DNA of 64,000 nt from Desulfobulbaceae bacterium UBA2273 (GTDB taxonomy: Bacteria > Desulfobacterota > Desulfobulbia > Desulfobulbales > Desulfurivibrionaceae). The DNA lies in contig DDWZ01000026.1 in assembly GCA_002347095.1 (NCBI GenBank), positions 75,984-139,983 on the forward strand, read 5' to 3'. Both the position numbers and the translations under genes were made by a program. Below the pieces are notes generated by a model. It did no database searches, was not told the origin of the DNA, and saw nothing but the letters and a program-made list of their open reading frames with translations. This document shows positions 19,287 through 27,431 of the stretch, one piece after another; the stretch's first letter is position 1; each line of letters opens with the position of its first letter.

Positions 19287-19305
19287 TGCTTCTCCCTCCC
19301 TGCTA

Positions 19306-21894
19306 TTATTTACCGGCGACAATACCGTAATCACCCATGAGAAACGCCTCGGCATACCTGGCAACGGCCTGGTCGTCGGTCATCTGCACGTCCAACTGCC
19401 TGGTGAAACCGATCAACCGGCCAAGAATATCGAGGGTGCGCTCCATTTCCGGTTGCGCCAGATTGCCGGTGCGGGCAATCACCAGGTCCCCCTTGGTTTT
19501 CACGCTGAAATCAAAGGCCTCAAGGATGGTGGCGATGAGGGTCGCCCGCCGCGAACGCTTGGCAATGTCCGTGGCTCCGCCAAGAAATCGGAAATAGATA
19601 TGATTGTCGCGCTCCACATCGTGGCAGAAGGCGTCAATGATATTGAAATGATAGCCAAAACGGAAGCAGAGGTTCACATAGGTTTCGCTGATGATGGCGA
19701 TGTTGTGCCCGGTGTACTGTCCGGAAAGGGTGTCCTGGGGAGTGGTCATCATGCTGTGCATCATGTCCTGAAAGCTCACCTGCATGGCCTCTTGGTGCCA
19801 GGCCCCCGGAAAAAGCATGCCCTGGAGAATGGCCCGGAAGGGAATCGAGCGGACGGCGGAAAAGGGAATTTGATCCCGCGGGGCGTCCGGGGCAATGCCG
19901 CCGCCGATGTCGATGGCAAGAATACCGGCTTGAATGGGCAGGTCCAACCGCCTTGCCAAGCCGCCGGGCAGACAGCGGTCATCACGCCCCAGCTCCACCA
20001 GATGCAACACCGCGGTTTCATGGATGAAACGCAGCACATCGTGGAAGGTTTTGCAGCCTTCGGGACTGAACTCCTGCATCAGCGGATCAACCAGATTCAG
20101 CCGGGAAACCTCCCGGAGAATCCGGCGCAACATGCGAAACTCAGGGGCCATGTGCAGGTCCATGGTGGTGGTCGCCTGGTAGGTAAGCAGTTCCACCGCC
20201 CTGCCCCGGTAGATCCGGCGATCCTCGGCGTCCACGGTGATTTCCTCGCCGTTCGCCACCTTGTCCATGATATCGGAAACCCCTACCAGGCAGGGAACCC
20301 GCAACTCCCGGCAAAGGGTGGCCATGTGGCTTGTCGGGCTGCCCACCTGGGTGACAATGGCCGAGGCCCGGTGCATGACCTGGACGAATTGGGAGGAGTC
20401 GCGGTGGCTGATGAGCACCGCGCCCTCGGGGAACTCCTTGAGATCGGCCAGGGTCTCCACCCAAAAGGCCGGACCGGCGCCGATGCCCTGCTGGGCCACC
20501 CGTCCGGAATCCGCCGCGATAAGCTCATAGCCTTCGAGTTTTTCGGAAAGCAGATGTTTCTCCCTTGCGCTCTCCGTGATCAACAGGGGCCTGGATTGCA
20601 ATATGTAGAGAACGCCATCCTGTCCCAAGGTCCATTCGATGTCCTGGGGCCTTTTGAAAAAGGTTTCCAGATGGATGGCAGCGGCGGCAAGTTCCAGAAG
20701 AATCGGCTCGTCAAGACAAGGGGCCTCGACTTGCCCCTCCGGCACCTCTTGCATGGCAAGCCCGCCGTCCATGCCCCCCGTCGCCAGCAAGGCCTCGTGT
20801 TTTGCGGCGATTATCTGTTCAACAATCCGCGGCGCCTCCTCCTTGCTGAGTCTGAAAAAATCCGTGGGCACTTGCCCTTCGACCACCGCCTGCCCCTGTC
20901 CCAGAGCGCCCACCACCACCATTTTCTGCGAGCCGGGTTCCATGGGATCAACGGAATAGATGATGCCGCTGGCGCGGGCAGGGATCATGCGCTGGCAGCA
21001 GGCGGCAATGGACATGGGCCCGCCTTCGGGGAAGACCTGCCGCCGGTAACGGATGGCCTTGGCGCCGAAAAGACTGGCCGCGACCTGGAGATAGGCGCGA
21101 TATACCGGCTCTGCTTGGGGTGGGACCTGTAACTCGGAATGAAACTGCCCGGCAAAGGAGAAATCCATATCCTCTTCCTGGGCGCTGCTGCGAACCGCGA
21201 GAAAAAGCGGGAGACCGCCCAGATCCGCGAGACGCTGCAGAAACCCGGCCAGGGCATCAAGAAATCCTGAAGGCGGCTCGGCGCTAAGCACCTTTTTTTG
21301 CAAGGCCTGACGCAGCAGGTCAAGTTGATCTTCATTGACGTCGGACTCTGCCAACGCCTGTTCAAAAAGGTCAAATTCGGGGCGGATTCCGTTCAGATCA
21401 AGCAAATCGTGGAACAGGCGGCTGGTAATAACAAACCCTTCCGGGACGCGAACCTTGGGGTTGTTGAGCAACTCGGAAAGATGCGCGGCCTTGCCGCCCA
21501 CCAGGGGCCAATGCCTGGTCTCGACCTCCGCAAGCCAAAGCAGGGGCGGGCCTTCCCTATCGTCGCGCTTGGTGAGAATGGCCCGGACCCTTGCCTCCAT
21601 GGAGGCAAAAACCTCGTGGAGCGTTGCGCACTGGTCTTGGGTCAGGATGTTGATCGCGCCAATGGCTCGACGCATGGCCGCGATCATCTCCTCGACCGTA
21701 GCTTCCACATAGCGGAGATCGAAGAGATACTCGCCGCTCAGTTTCTCCCCCATGTCGGCGATAATCTCAAGGGCCTGGTTGTTCGCCTTGAGCACCTCGC
21801 GAAACTGGGAAAAGACCAGGGGCAGAGGCCGGCAGGCCTTGGGCGTGAGCCAGCGTTGGAAGGGAAATCCTTTCAGGAGATCACGGAGGGCCAT
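19306..21894 (-). CDS. PEP synthase/PPDK-like phosphotransfer protein, paralogue 4
   Basis: The protein has 862 residues and is encoded by the first gene of the cluster. Features are the shared helical N-terminus (GEKLSGEYLFDLRYVE, nearly as in paralogue 1), ATP-grasp motifs VGGKAAHLSEL, AVRSSAQEED, SFAGQFHS and QDIEWTL, the swivel histidine in SPTSHMAT, and the novel C-terminal domain with CKTFHDVLRFIHETAV, AIDIGGG, NNHIYFRFLGG and GFTRQLDVQM. The ATG at 21894 has CAGGAG ten bases upstream. A strong terminator lies just before it, so transcription either reads through or starts in the short gap. Confidence 0.85.
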   Translation of the reverse strand: MALRDLLKGFPFQRWLTPKACRPLPLVFSQFREVLKANNQALEIIADMGEKLSGEYLFDLRYVEATVEEMIAAMRRAIGAINILTQDQCATLHEVFASMEARVRAILTKRDDREGPPLLWLAEVETRHWPLVGGKAAHLSELLNNPKVRVPEGFVITSRLFHDLLDLNGIRPEFDLFEQALAESDVNEDQLDLLRQALQKKVLSAEPPSGFLDALAGFLQRLADLGGLPLFLAVRSSAQEEDMDFSFAGQFHSELQVPPQAEPVYRAYLQVAASLFGAKAIRYRRQVFPEGGPMSIAACCQRMIPARASGIIYSVDPMEPGSQKMVVVGALGQGQAVVEGQVPTDFFRLSKEEAPRIVEQIIAAKHEALLATGGMDGGLAMQEVPEGQVEAPCLDEPILLELAAAAIHLETFFKRPQDIEWTLGQDGVLYILQSRPLLITESAREKHLLSEKLEGYELIAADSGRVAQQGIGAGPAFWVETLADLKEFPEGAVLISHRDSSQFVQVMHRASAIVTQVGSPTSHMATLCRELRVPCLVGVSDIMDKVANGEEITVDAEDRRIYRGRAVELLTYQATTTMDLHMAPEFRMLRRILREVSRLNLVDPLMQEFSPEGCKTFHDVLRFIHETAVLHLVELGRDDRCLPGGLARRLDLPIQAGILAIDIGGGIAPDAPRDQIPFSAVRSIPFRAILQGMLFPGAWHQEAMQVSFQDMMHSMMTTPQDTLSGQYTGHNIAIISETYVNLCFRFGYHFNIIDAFCHDVERDNHIYFRFLGGATDIAKRSRRATLIATILEAFDFSVKTKGDLVIARTGNLAQPEMERTLDILGRLIGFTRQLDVQMTDDQAVARYAEAFLMGDYGIVAGK

Positions 21895-21908
21895 GCGTTG
21901 CGCTCCTG

Positions 21909-21960
21909 AAAAAATCGGCGTGGAGGGTAGATAAGGTTCTCTTTTTCTACCCCACGCCGA
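21909..21960 (-). terminator. Rho-independent terminator of the TauE operon
   Basis: On the minus strand a stem of about 15 pairs (TCGGCGTGGGGTAGA with its near-perfect complement) and a 14-base loop is followed by six T. It lies 26 bases past the stop of the TIGR02186 gene and directly before the ribosome site of dikinase-like paralogue 4. It separates the two operons, or attenuates read-through into the cluster. Confidence 0.85.
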
Positions 21961-21985
21961 CTAAAAAAAAAACTAAAAAATAAAA

Positions 21986-22780
21986 TCAGTGGCTACCGCC
22001 ACCCTTCTTGAAGATCGCGCCCACACCCAAGCCGGCGAGCAGAGCGACAATAACAGCCATGATGCCATACAATCCAGCCTGATCAACGGCCATTTTTGAC
22101 AGGGCCGCAACCATCCCTGTGCTCTTGACTTCAATATTGGCCGAAGCCCGCTCCACTACCTTGCCGTTCCTGACGGCAACCACATTCACCGTATATATTC
22201 CCGGAGGCGCCTGATACGGCCAGGCAACGTCCACCGTATAGGTGTTGCCATTTTCCCCATGCTGGCGGACAATGGCCCCCTCCCGCATGTCGTAGACATT
22301 CTCCTCCTTCTTGAATTTGAGGTACTCGTCGAACCATTTTCCGTCCGCGGGATTCCCCTTGCCGTCTTCAATCCGGATATGTCCGCGCAGGGCTTCAAAA
22401 CCGAGCAGATTCTGGTTGAGTTCCGCTGCGTCCAGAATACGGCTGAGATCGGCGGTGCTGCTTAACAGATACACGCGCGGTGCATCCTTGAATTCAAGGG
22501 ACCCCTTTTTCATCCAGACCAACCCGCCTACCTTTTCATAGTTTCTCAAGGCAGTATCAACAGGTTCGCTGGTGATGGTGACGATCAGGTCGTCGGTGCT
22601 CGCGCTCTGGCCGGTGATTGCCAATTGCGCTCCATGATAGGTGAAGGTTATGGGAATATTGTCCGGAGTGACCGAGCAGGTAAGCGCTTGGGCCGCAGGA
22701 ACAGACACGGTGGCAAGGCCGAACAGCACCAGAGCCATGGACATGAAAAATCGAGTGGAATTCATGATGGCACGTTTCAT
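21986..22780 (-). CDS. TIGR02186 family membrane protein (TauE partner)
   Basis: The protein has 264 residues: a signal peptide (about 1-35), a periplasmic beta-rich domain, and one C-terminal membrane helix (about 235-257) before a short basic tail. The segments GGLVWMKKGSLEFKDAP and PPGIYTVNVVAVRNG are typical of the TIGR02186 (Alph_Pro_TM) family, which is regularly found beside TauE/SafE permeases. It starts at 22780, one base after the stop of the permease gene, with GGGAGG nine bases upstream. A role in sulfur-oxyanion transport is inferred from this pairing and is not shown biochemically. Confidence 0.85.
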   Translation of the reverse strand: MKRAIMNSTRFFMSMALVLFGLATVSVPAAQALTCSVTPDNIPITFTYHGAQLAITGQSASTDDLIVTITSEPVDTALRNYEKVGGLVWMKKGSLEFKDAPRVYLLSSTADLSRILDAAELNQNLLGFEALRGHIRIEDGKGNPADGKWFDEYLKFKKEENVYDMREGAIVRQHGENGNTYTVDVAWPYQAPPGIYTVNVVAVRNGKVVERASANIEVKSTGMVAALSKMAVDQAGLYGIMAVIVALLAGLGVGAIFKKGGGSH

Positions 22781-22781
22781 T

Positions 22782-23711
22782 TTAGTGGCCTCCCGCATAG
22801 GAAAGAAGAATGGAAGGCTCCATCACCAGCTCGAGAACAATCTTAACGGTGACGGCAAGTACGATGATGGAAAGGAGGATTTTCAACTGATCGCCATGGA
22901 GCTTACGACCCAAAACGGTGCCGATCTGAGCGCCGAACACGGAACCCACCAGAAGAATAATGGCCAGGATGAAATCAACCGTGTGATTGGAGTAGGCCTG
23001 GAGATAGGTAACCTCAATGCAGGTAAAAAGAATCTGGAACAAGCTGGTTCCAACCACTACATGCATGGGCATCCGCAGCATGTAGATCATTACCGGCACC
23101 ATGAGAAAGCCGCCGCCGACTCCCATGATTGCGGCAAGCACGCCGACAAAGGTGCCAAGAAAAAGCGGGACCAGGGCCGAATGGGTGACCCCTGATTTTT
23201 CAAAGTAGGTCTGCATGGGCAGGGCCGCGAAGAAGCCGCCCTTCTTTTCCTTCGGGGCAGCCGCCGGAGCAGATGTGGCTGAAGCCTTCTTGGTTTTCCG
23301 CATGGCATTGAGGCTTTCAACGAACATGAAACTGCCGACTCCACCCAACATAACCACATAGGTCATCTTGATGAGAAAATCCGCGCCGCCAGTGGCGCGC
23401 AGTAATTTGATAACCTGTACTCCGCCCGCTCCGCCGGCAAACCCGCCGATCAAAAGATAGAGGCCCATCTTGAAATCGACGTTGCCGAGGCGCCAGTGGG
23501 AAATGGTTCCGGAAGCGGAAGCCGCCACGATCTGGTTGGCGTCCGTTGCCGCCGCAATTGTCGGCGGGATGCCGACCATCATCAGGAGCGGGGTCATGAG
23601 AAACCCCCCGCCCACGCCAAAGAGGCCGGACAACAACCCGACCGCCAGTCCCAGGCCCATTACCACCAGATAATTTACGCTGGTGAGGGCTATTGGCAAA
23701 TACATGTACAT
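22782..23711 (-). CDS. Sulfite exporter TauE/SafE family permease
   Basis: The protein has 309 residues with eight or nine membrane helices and the two internally repeated family motifs, GLLSGLFGVGGGFLMTPLLM near the N-terminus and GVLAAIMGVGGGFLMVPVMI in the second half. Known members export sulfite, sulfoacetate or other organosulfonates, or import related anions. A hydrophilic loop around residues 145-165 (Ala/Lys-rich) lies between the halves. The start has GGGAGG about six bases upstream. It is the middle gene of a three-gene operon behind a sigma-54-like promoter. Confidence 0.9.
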   Translation of the reverse strand: MYMYLPIALTSVNYLVVMGLGLAVGLLSGLFGVGGGFLMTPLLMMVGIPPTIAAATDANQIVAASASGTISHWRLGNVDFKMGLYLLIGGFAGGAGGVQVIKLLRATGGADFLIKMTYVVMLGGVGSFMFVESLNAMRKTKKASATSAPAAAPKEKKGGFFAALPMQTYFEKSGVTHSALVPLFLGTFVGVLAAIMGVGGGFLMVPVMIYMLRMPMHVVVGTSLFQILFTCIEVTYLQAYSNHTVDFILAIILLVGSVFGAQIGTVLGRKLHGDQLKILLSIIVLAVTVKIVLELVMEPSILLSYAGGH

Positions 23712-23723
23712 CTTCTTCCTCCC

Positions 23724-24269
23724 TTACTCATTCTTGTTGTGTTGCAATACTGTTGAAAAAATGTCGGCCCTTTCACCATCCGCCAGGGAAGATCCCCCCG
23801 GCATCACAGCCCGGGACCGGCCGTTGATTTCGAAAATAACGCACTCAAGGGTAGATGCGTCCCATGGAGTCATGATAACAGACCACAGGACCGGCAGATA
23901 CCAGTTTTTCTCTGTCTGAAGCTGCTTGCGAAGCAGGTTGACCCAAGCGCTCTTACGCTTCAAGCCTTTCCGGTCAGTAACCCCGAGAACAAGGCAGAAT
24001 ATCCGGTGCGCGCAGAGAAAGCGGATCAGGGGCTCCCCTGTCAACCTTTCCAGGATGTGCGTATGAATCCTTACCCCTGCCTGGTCGCCAAGCGTTGAGA
24101 GCAAAGAAACAGCTTGTTTCTGAGTCTCGCTGGCCTCTTCACCCTTTCGCTCCGCCTTGTACGCGGTGTGCAGAATTCCCGTGGTCCGCCGGGCAAGCTC
24201 AACGGCATGGACAACGGCGGATGGATCGGCGACGGCGCCAGTCAGGAGGAGTGCGATACCAGCTTCCAT
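23724..24269 (-). CDS. Universal-stress-protein-like hypothetical protein
   Basis: The protein has 181 residues. The order of predicted strands and helices and the segments LLTGAVADPSAVVHAVELA and CAHRIFCLVLGV suggest a diverged UspA/HUP-type fold, but the ATP-binding G-x2-G-x9-GS motif is not evident, so the assignment is weak. The ATG at 24269 has GAGGAG five bases upstream; the frame is open 18 codons further, but that would run into the promoter. It is the first gene of the operon with TauE and TIGR02186. Small USP-like proteins often accompany TauE-type permeases. Confidence 0.6.
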   Translation of the reverse strand: MEAGIALLLTGAVADPSAVVHAVELARRTTGILHTAYKAERKGEEASETQKQAVSLLSTLGDQAGVRIHTHILERLTGEPLIRFLCAHRIFCLVLGVTDRKGLKRKSAWVNLLRKQLQTEKNWYLPVLWSVIMTPWDASTLECVIFEINGRSRAVMPGGSSLADGERADIFSTVLQHNKNE

Positions 24270-24318
24270 GGATGCTCCTCGGATGCCTGTGCAGGCAATC
24301 GTTACGGCACCGCAAACT

Positions 24319-24334
24319 AGCATGAATCATGCCA
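24319..24334 (-). promoter_or_regulatory. Sigma-54-type promoter (-24/-12) for the USP-TauE-TIGR02186 operon
   Basis: The minus strand reads TGGCATGATTCATGCT, which matches the TGGCACG-N4-TTGCW consensus with GG and GC correctly spaced. It would start transcription about 40 bases before the ATG at 24269. The neighbouring upstream gene encodes a sigma-54 activator, which supports the call. Confidence 0.7.
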
Positions 24335-24399
24335 CAGTAGTCATCATCTTGTTTCTGTGTGCTTTTTCGAGAAACTGGGGGGAAAAGAGTAAAGAAAAC

Positions 24400-24416
24400 T
24401 GTTCACATCTGAAACG
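24400..24416. promoter_or_regulatory. Candidate activator site, distal repeat A
   Basis: This 17-base imperfect palindrome has the form TGTT-N7-GAAAC-N, the same spacing as the stronger copy at 24467-24483. It lies about 65 bases upstream of the -24 element and probably binds the NtrC-type regulator encoded next door. Confidence 0.45.
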
Positions 24417-24466
24417 GCAAACAAGCAACTCATTGTTTTGAAATGATTTTTAACAGGTGCAACAGA

Positions 24467-24483
24467 TGTTTCAAAGGGAAACA
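24467..24483. promoter_or_regulatory. Candidate activator site, distal repeat B (perfect palindrome)
   Basis: TGTTTC-N5-GAAACA is a perfect inverted repeat about 135 bases upstream of the -24/-12 promoter, a normal distance for an enhancer-like site of a sigma-54 activator. It is 67 bases, about six helical turns, from repeat A. Binding by the adjacent regulator is inferred. Confidence 0.55.
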
Positions 24484-24512
24484 GCACTGCGGAAAGAGAA
24501 TACAAAGAGCGG

Positions 24513-25877
24513 CTATTTCCCGGAAAACAGATTGAGCGCCTTGAGACGTCGCCATAAGGTGGTGCGAGAGATGCCGAGCAGGCGGGCGGTTTCGGTCTGA
24601 TTGAAGCCGGTGCGGCGGTAGACCTCGGTGATGTGTTCCTGCTCCAGAACCTTCAGATGGTGAGTGTTTTTTTCCGGAACCGAGGGTTTGGTTTCGGCGA
24701 AAAAGATATCCGGCGGGAGATCCCTGGCCGTGAGCACCGATTCCCGGGAAAGGGCCACCGCCCGCTCCACGATATTCTGCAGCTCCCTGACGTTGCCGGG
24801 GAAGGTATACGACGAGAGCGCCCCCAAAAAATCGGCGCCGATTTCCGGCACGGGTTTGCCGAACTGCTCGGCGATAAAAGAGACGAAATGCTCCACAAGC
24901 AACGGGATATCCTCCTGGCGCTTGCGCAGGGGGGGGATATTGATCATTACCACCTTGAGACGGTAAAACAGATCCTGGCGGAACTCACCGGCGGCGATCA
25001 TCTTCTCGATATCCCGGTTGGTTGCGGCAATGAGCCGCACATTGATGCTGACCGGGGCGATGCCCCCCACCCGCAACAATGTTCGTTCCTGGATAACCCG
25101 CAGCAGCTTGATCTGCATGGGGATTGGCATCTCGCCAACCTCATCGAGAAAAACCGTTCCGCCGTTGGCCGCCTCCAGCAATCCTAGCTTGGTGCTCACC
25201 GCGCCGGTAAAAGCCCCCTTTTCATGGCCAAAGAGCTCGTTGGCCACCAGCTCTTCGCTGAAGGCCCCGCAGTTGAAGGGGATAAATGGCTGCCGGCCTC
25301 GTCCGCTGGCGCTGTGGAGCGCCCTGGCCACCAGCTCCTTGCCGGTGCCGGATTCCCCCTGAATGAGCACGTTACAGTTGAGCGGCGCGATCTGACGGAT
25401 GGTCTTGAATATCTCCTGCATGGCCGGGGAGCAGCCGATGATCCCGGCAAAGCGGTCGCCACTTCCCGGCTCAGGCTCAAGACCTCCGCCCGCGCCTGCA
25501 TCCTGCAGGGCGTCACGCACGGCATTGCGCAGCTCCTCAAGCCGGAAAGGCTTGGCGAGATAGTGATAGGCTCCGGCCTTCATGGCCCGGACCGCGTGGT
25601 CGACCGAGGCATAGCCGGTCATCAGGATAACCTTGGTCGCCGGGGCCAAAGCTATGACCCGCTGGAGAATGTCAAGGCCGTCGGCATCGTTGAGGCGAAC
25701 GTCCGTGACCAAAACCTCCGCGGGTATTTCCGAAAACCGCTCCATGGCCTCGGAAGCGGAGACAAAGCCTTCGACCTCATAGCCATCCTTGCCCAAGGCC
25801 TGCACCAGCCGGCGGACCGTGACTATTTCATCGTCAAGGATATAGATGCGGATTTTTTGCGGGACATTTTCTGTCAT
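24513..25877 (-). CDS. NtrC-family sigma-54-dependent response regulator
   Basis: The protein has 454 residues. The receiver domain (about 8-125) has ILDDE, VTDVRL, LMTGYA and LAKPF. The AAA+ central domain (about 150-380) has Walker A GESGTGKE, the sigma-54 contact loop GAFTGA, Walker B GGTVFLDEVGEM and the arginine-finger region RQDLFYRL. A Fis-type helix-turn-helix ends the protein (NQTETARLLGISRTTLWRRL). No partner kinase is adjacent on this strand; the kinases in the cluster to the left or at 27428 are possible donors. It most likely activates the operon at 23724 through the palindromes at 24400-24483. Confidence 0.95.
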   Translation of the reverse strand: MTENVPQKIRIYILDDEIVTVRRLVQALGKDGYEVEGFVSASEAMERFSEIPAEVLVTDVRLNDADGLDILQRVIALAPATKVILMTGYASVDHAVRAMKAGAYHYLAKPFRLEELRNAVRDALQDAGAGGGLEPEPGSGDRFAGIIGCSPAMQEIFKTIRQIAPLNCNVLIQGESGTGKELVARALHSASGRGRQPFIPFNCGAFSEELVANELFGHEKGAFTGAVSTKLGLLEAANGGTVFLDEVGEMPIPMQIKLLRVIQERTLLRVGGIAPVSINVRLIAATNRDIEKMIAAGEFRQDLFYRLKVVMINIPPLRKRQEDIPLLVEHFVSFIAEQFGKPVPEIGADFLGALSSYTFPGNVRELQNIVERAVALSRESVLTARDLPPDIFFAETKPSVPEKNTHHLKVLEQEHITEVYRRTGFNQTETARLLGISRTTLWRRLKALNLFSGK

Positions 25878-26106
25878 GAGCCAGGTTTTTCCAAGAAAGT
25901 AGCGGAGGCGGACTTACGCATCTCAAACAACAGAGGCTTGGCCAGACTAGCACGCTCTCCGTCACCTTGCAAAGCGAATTTTACGGGAAGGGAATGGCGC
26001 ACTGCTTTCACTGAGACAGAAAAAAACACCTTGGCTTTCTCGAATACCTGGCGTATTTTTATGGCATCCTCTCCCTGCCAACACCCCTGAAGCATATGCG
26101 CCGAGC
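25878..26106. other. Gene-poor stretch upstream of the NtrC-type gene
   Basis: I see no convincing gene here. A minus-strand frame (25874-26164, GTG start) touches the regulator start by ATGA, but it has a poor ribosome site and no family features. The rest presumably carries the promoter of the regulator, which I could not place with confidence. Confidence 0.4.
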
Positions 26107-26343
26107 ATGCCCATGCCCCCAAACAACCAAGCAGACACCACCGCCTCCGCAACAGAATGTCCACAGCTTCGCCTTGCCTGCCTCTTCTGCGGGGGCGAGT
26201 CGATTCTTACCGGGCGTTGACACAACGCCACAGTGCTCTGCACGGTGTGCGGAATGGAATCTTCGGCGGCACTCCACCGCGAACAGATCGAACAGTGGCA
26301 GGAGAACGTCTGCCGTTGCCTGACGCAGGGACGAACCCCGTAG
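26107..26343 (+). pseudogene. Lar-like zinc-ribbon ORF interrupted by an in-frame TGA
   Basis: The plus strand from ATG 26107 (or 26113) encodes a short zinc ribbon, CLFCGG ... VLCTVCGMES ... EQIEQWQE, resembling the Lar-type pattern CPFCGG / C-x2-CG / A-W-N. A TGA at 26218 sits in frame between the two CxxC pairs, and the frame then stays open to TAG at 26341. The simplest reading is a nonsense mutation or sequencing error. Translation of TGA as selenocysteine is a second option, since the bases after it can form a small hairpin (GUGC-UCU-GCAC). There is no clear ribosome site. Confidence 0.4.
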
Positions 26344-26426
26344 ATTTGGGCAAACAGGAGGCTGGGCTTACAGATTTTTTTTGAGACTCAACCGAAAACG
26401 GGGAGGGAAGGCGGGGACGGGGGCGG

Positions 26427-26645
26427 TCAGATTTTGTAGCGCTGATAGATTTCTATGCGTACCGGACAGTCACAGGTGTACAGGCTGCCGTATTTCCGCT
26501 GGTAGGGGCAATCCTTCTCCCCCTGGCCAACAAAATAAAAACTATCGCCGTCAATGGGAAAAGCCGGCCGGCAATAGTTATGCGCATCCCTGCAGGCATG
26601 CGCTTTTTTGCACAGAGAGGCGAGGGGCTTCTTCTTTTTGTCCAT
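26427..26645 (-). CDS. Small Cys-rich hypothetical protein
   Basis: This basic protein of 72 residues has seven Cys in the pattern CKKAHACRDAHNYC ... KDCPYQRKYG ... TCDCP, plus several His. This suggests a metal-binding (Zn or Fe-S) site. I do not recognise a named family. It stands alone between the zinc-ribbon fragment and a response regulator, on the same strand as its neighbours. The Cys spacing and codon pattern make it more credible than a random frame. Its role is unknown. Confidence 0.6.
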   Translation of the reverse strand: MDKKKKPLASLCKKAHACRDAHNYCRPAFPIDGDSFYFVGQGEKDCPYQRKYGSLYTCDCPVRIEIYQRYKI

Positions 26646-26819
26646 TCAACTGTTCCTACCGCTTGGGTCTACCGCTTGAGTTGCAGAATTGCGCAACCCT
26701 ATCACATGGCATCCCTCAAGTACAATACGGAAAAAATACGGGGCATTCCCCTGCTTTCCGCACAGGAAAAAAATTCACGAACAGACAAAAAATAGTACGC
26801 TCTTGCCGGATACACCTCC
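26646..26819. other. Intergenic region, nothing recognised
   Basis: This stretch lies between the small Cys-rich gene and the end of the receiver gene. It is AT-richer than its surroundings and presumably holds the promoter of the small gene. No hairpin with a T-tract or clear promoter could be picked out. Confidence 0.4.
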
Positions 26820-27431
26820 CTATTTTTTATGGGCAGACTGGTAGGATTCCAGCTCCTGCATGGCCTTCTCGTAACAATCCGGGCAATAGGAATGCGAAGC
26901 CAGAACCCCGGCTTCCCGTTGCATATACTCCTCGACGCTCAGCCATTCACCGCTGCCAGGCTCTTTCCCCTTGTCGTTTCTGATTTTCTTGCATACCGAG
27001 CAGATGGGCAAAAAACCTTCATAGACCTTGAGGCGTCTTTTCATCTCCTGTTTTTCAAAACAATTCCGCAGGCGCAGAGCCAGATCCGTAAAAGCATAAG
27101 GCTTGAGCAGATAATCATCAGCCCCGTTTCGCAGGGCTTCAATGGCAGAAGAGATATCCCCAAAGCCCGTGAGGATGATCACCCCGATCTCCGGGCTCCT
27201 GGCCTTTGCCCCTTTGAGAACTTCTATTCCCGATATTCCTTCCATGCACAGGTCGGTCAGCACCAGATCGTAGTAATTTTCCTGCAAGGCGGCAAGCGCG
27301 GTTTTCCCATCGGCAACCGCCGTGGCGCCATACCCCATTTCCTCGATATCCCGGCGCAGGGTGCAACGGATGATCTCTTCATCATCGACCAGGAGGATGT
27401 TTTTCCGCCATTGGCGAGTTTTTTCGTTCAT
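26820..27431 (-). CDS. Response regulator with C-terminal Cys-rich extension
   Basis: The protein has 203 residues. The receiver domain (about 12-130) has LLVDDEE, LTDLCMEG, LTGFGD and LLKPYA. The remaining 65 residues contain two CxxC pairs (ICSVCKKIRND and YCPDCYEK) separated by WLSVEEYM, a tail often seen on receivers in this bacterial group that may bind zinc. There is no DNA-binding domain. Its start overlaps the stop of the hybrid kinase upstream by four bases, so the two are a coupled pair. Confidence 0.9.
   Translation of the reverse strand: MNEKTRQWRKNILLVDDEEIIRCTLRRDIEEMGYGATAVADGKTALAALQENYYDLVLTDLCMEGISGIEVLKGAKARSPEIGVIILTGFGDISSAIEALRNGADDYLLKPYAFTDLALRLRNCFEKQEMKRRLKVYEGFLPICSVCKKIRNDKGKEPGSGEWLSVEEYMQREAGVLASHSYCPDCYEKAMQELESYQSAHKK

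Noticed and set aside
25874..26164. Minus-strand frame of 96 codons touching the NtrC-type gene by ATGA
   Set aside because: It has a GTG start with a poor ribosome site and no domain or signal features; the position could be chance. It is kept as a low-probability alternative.
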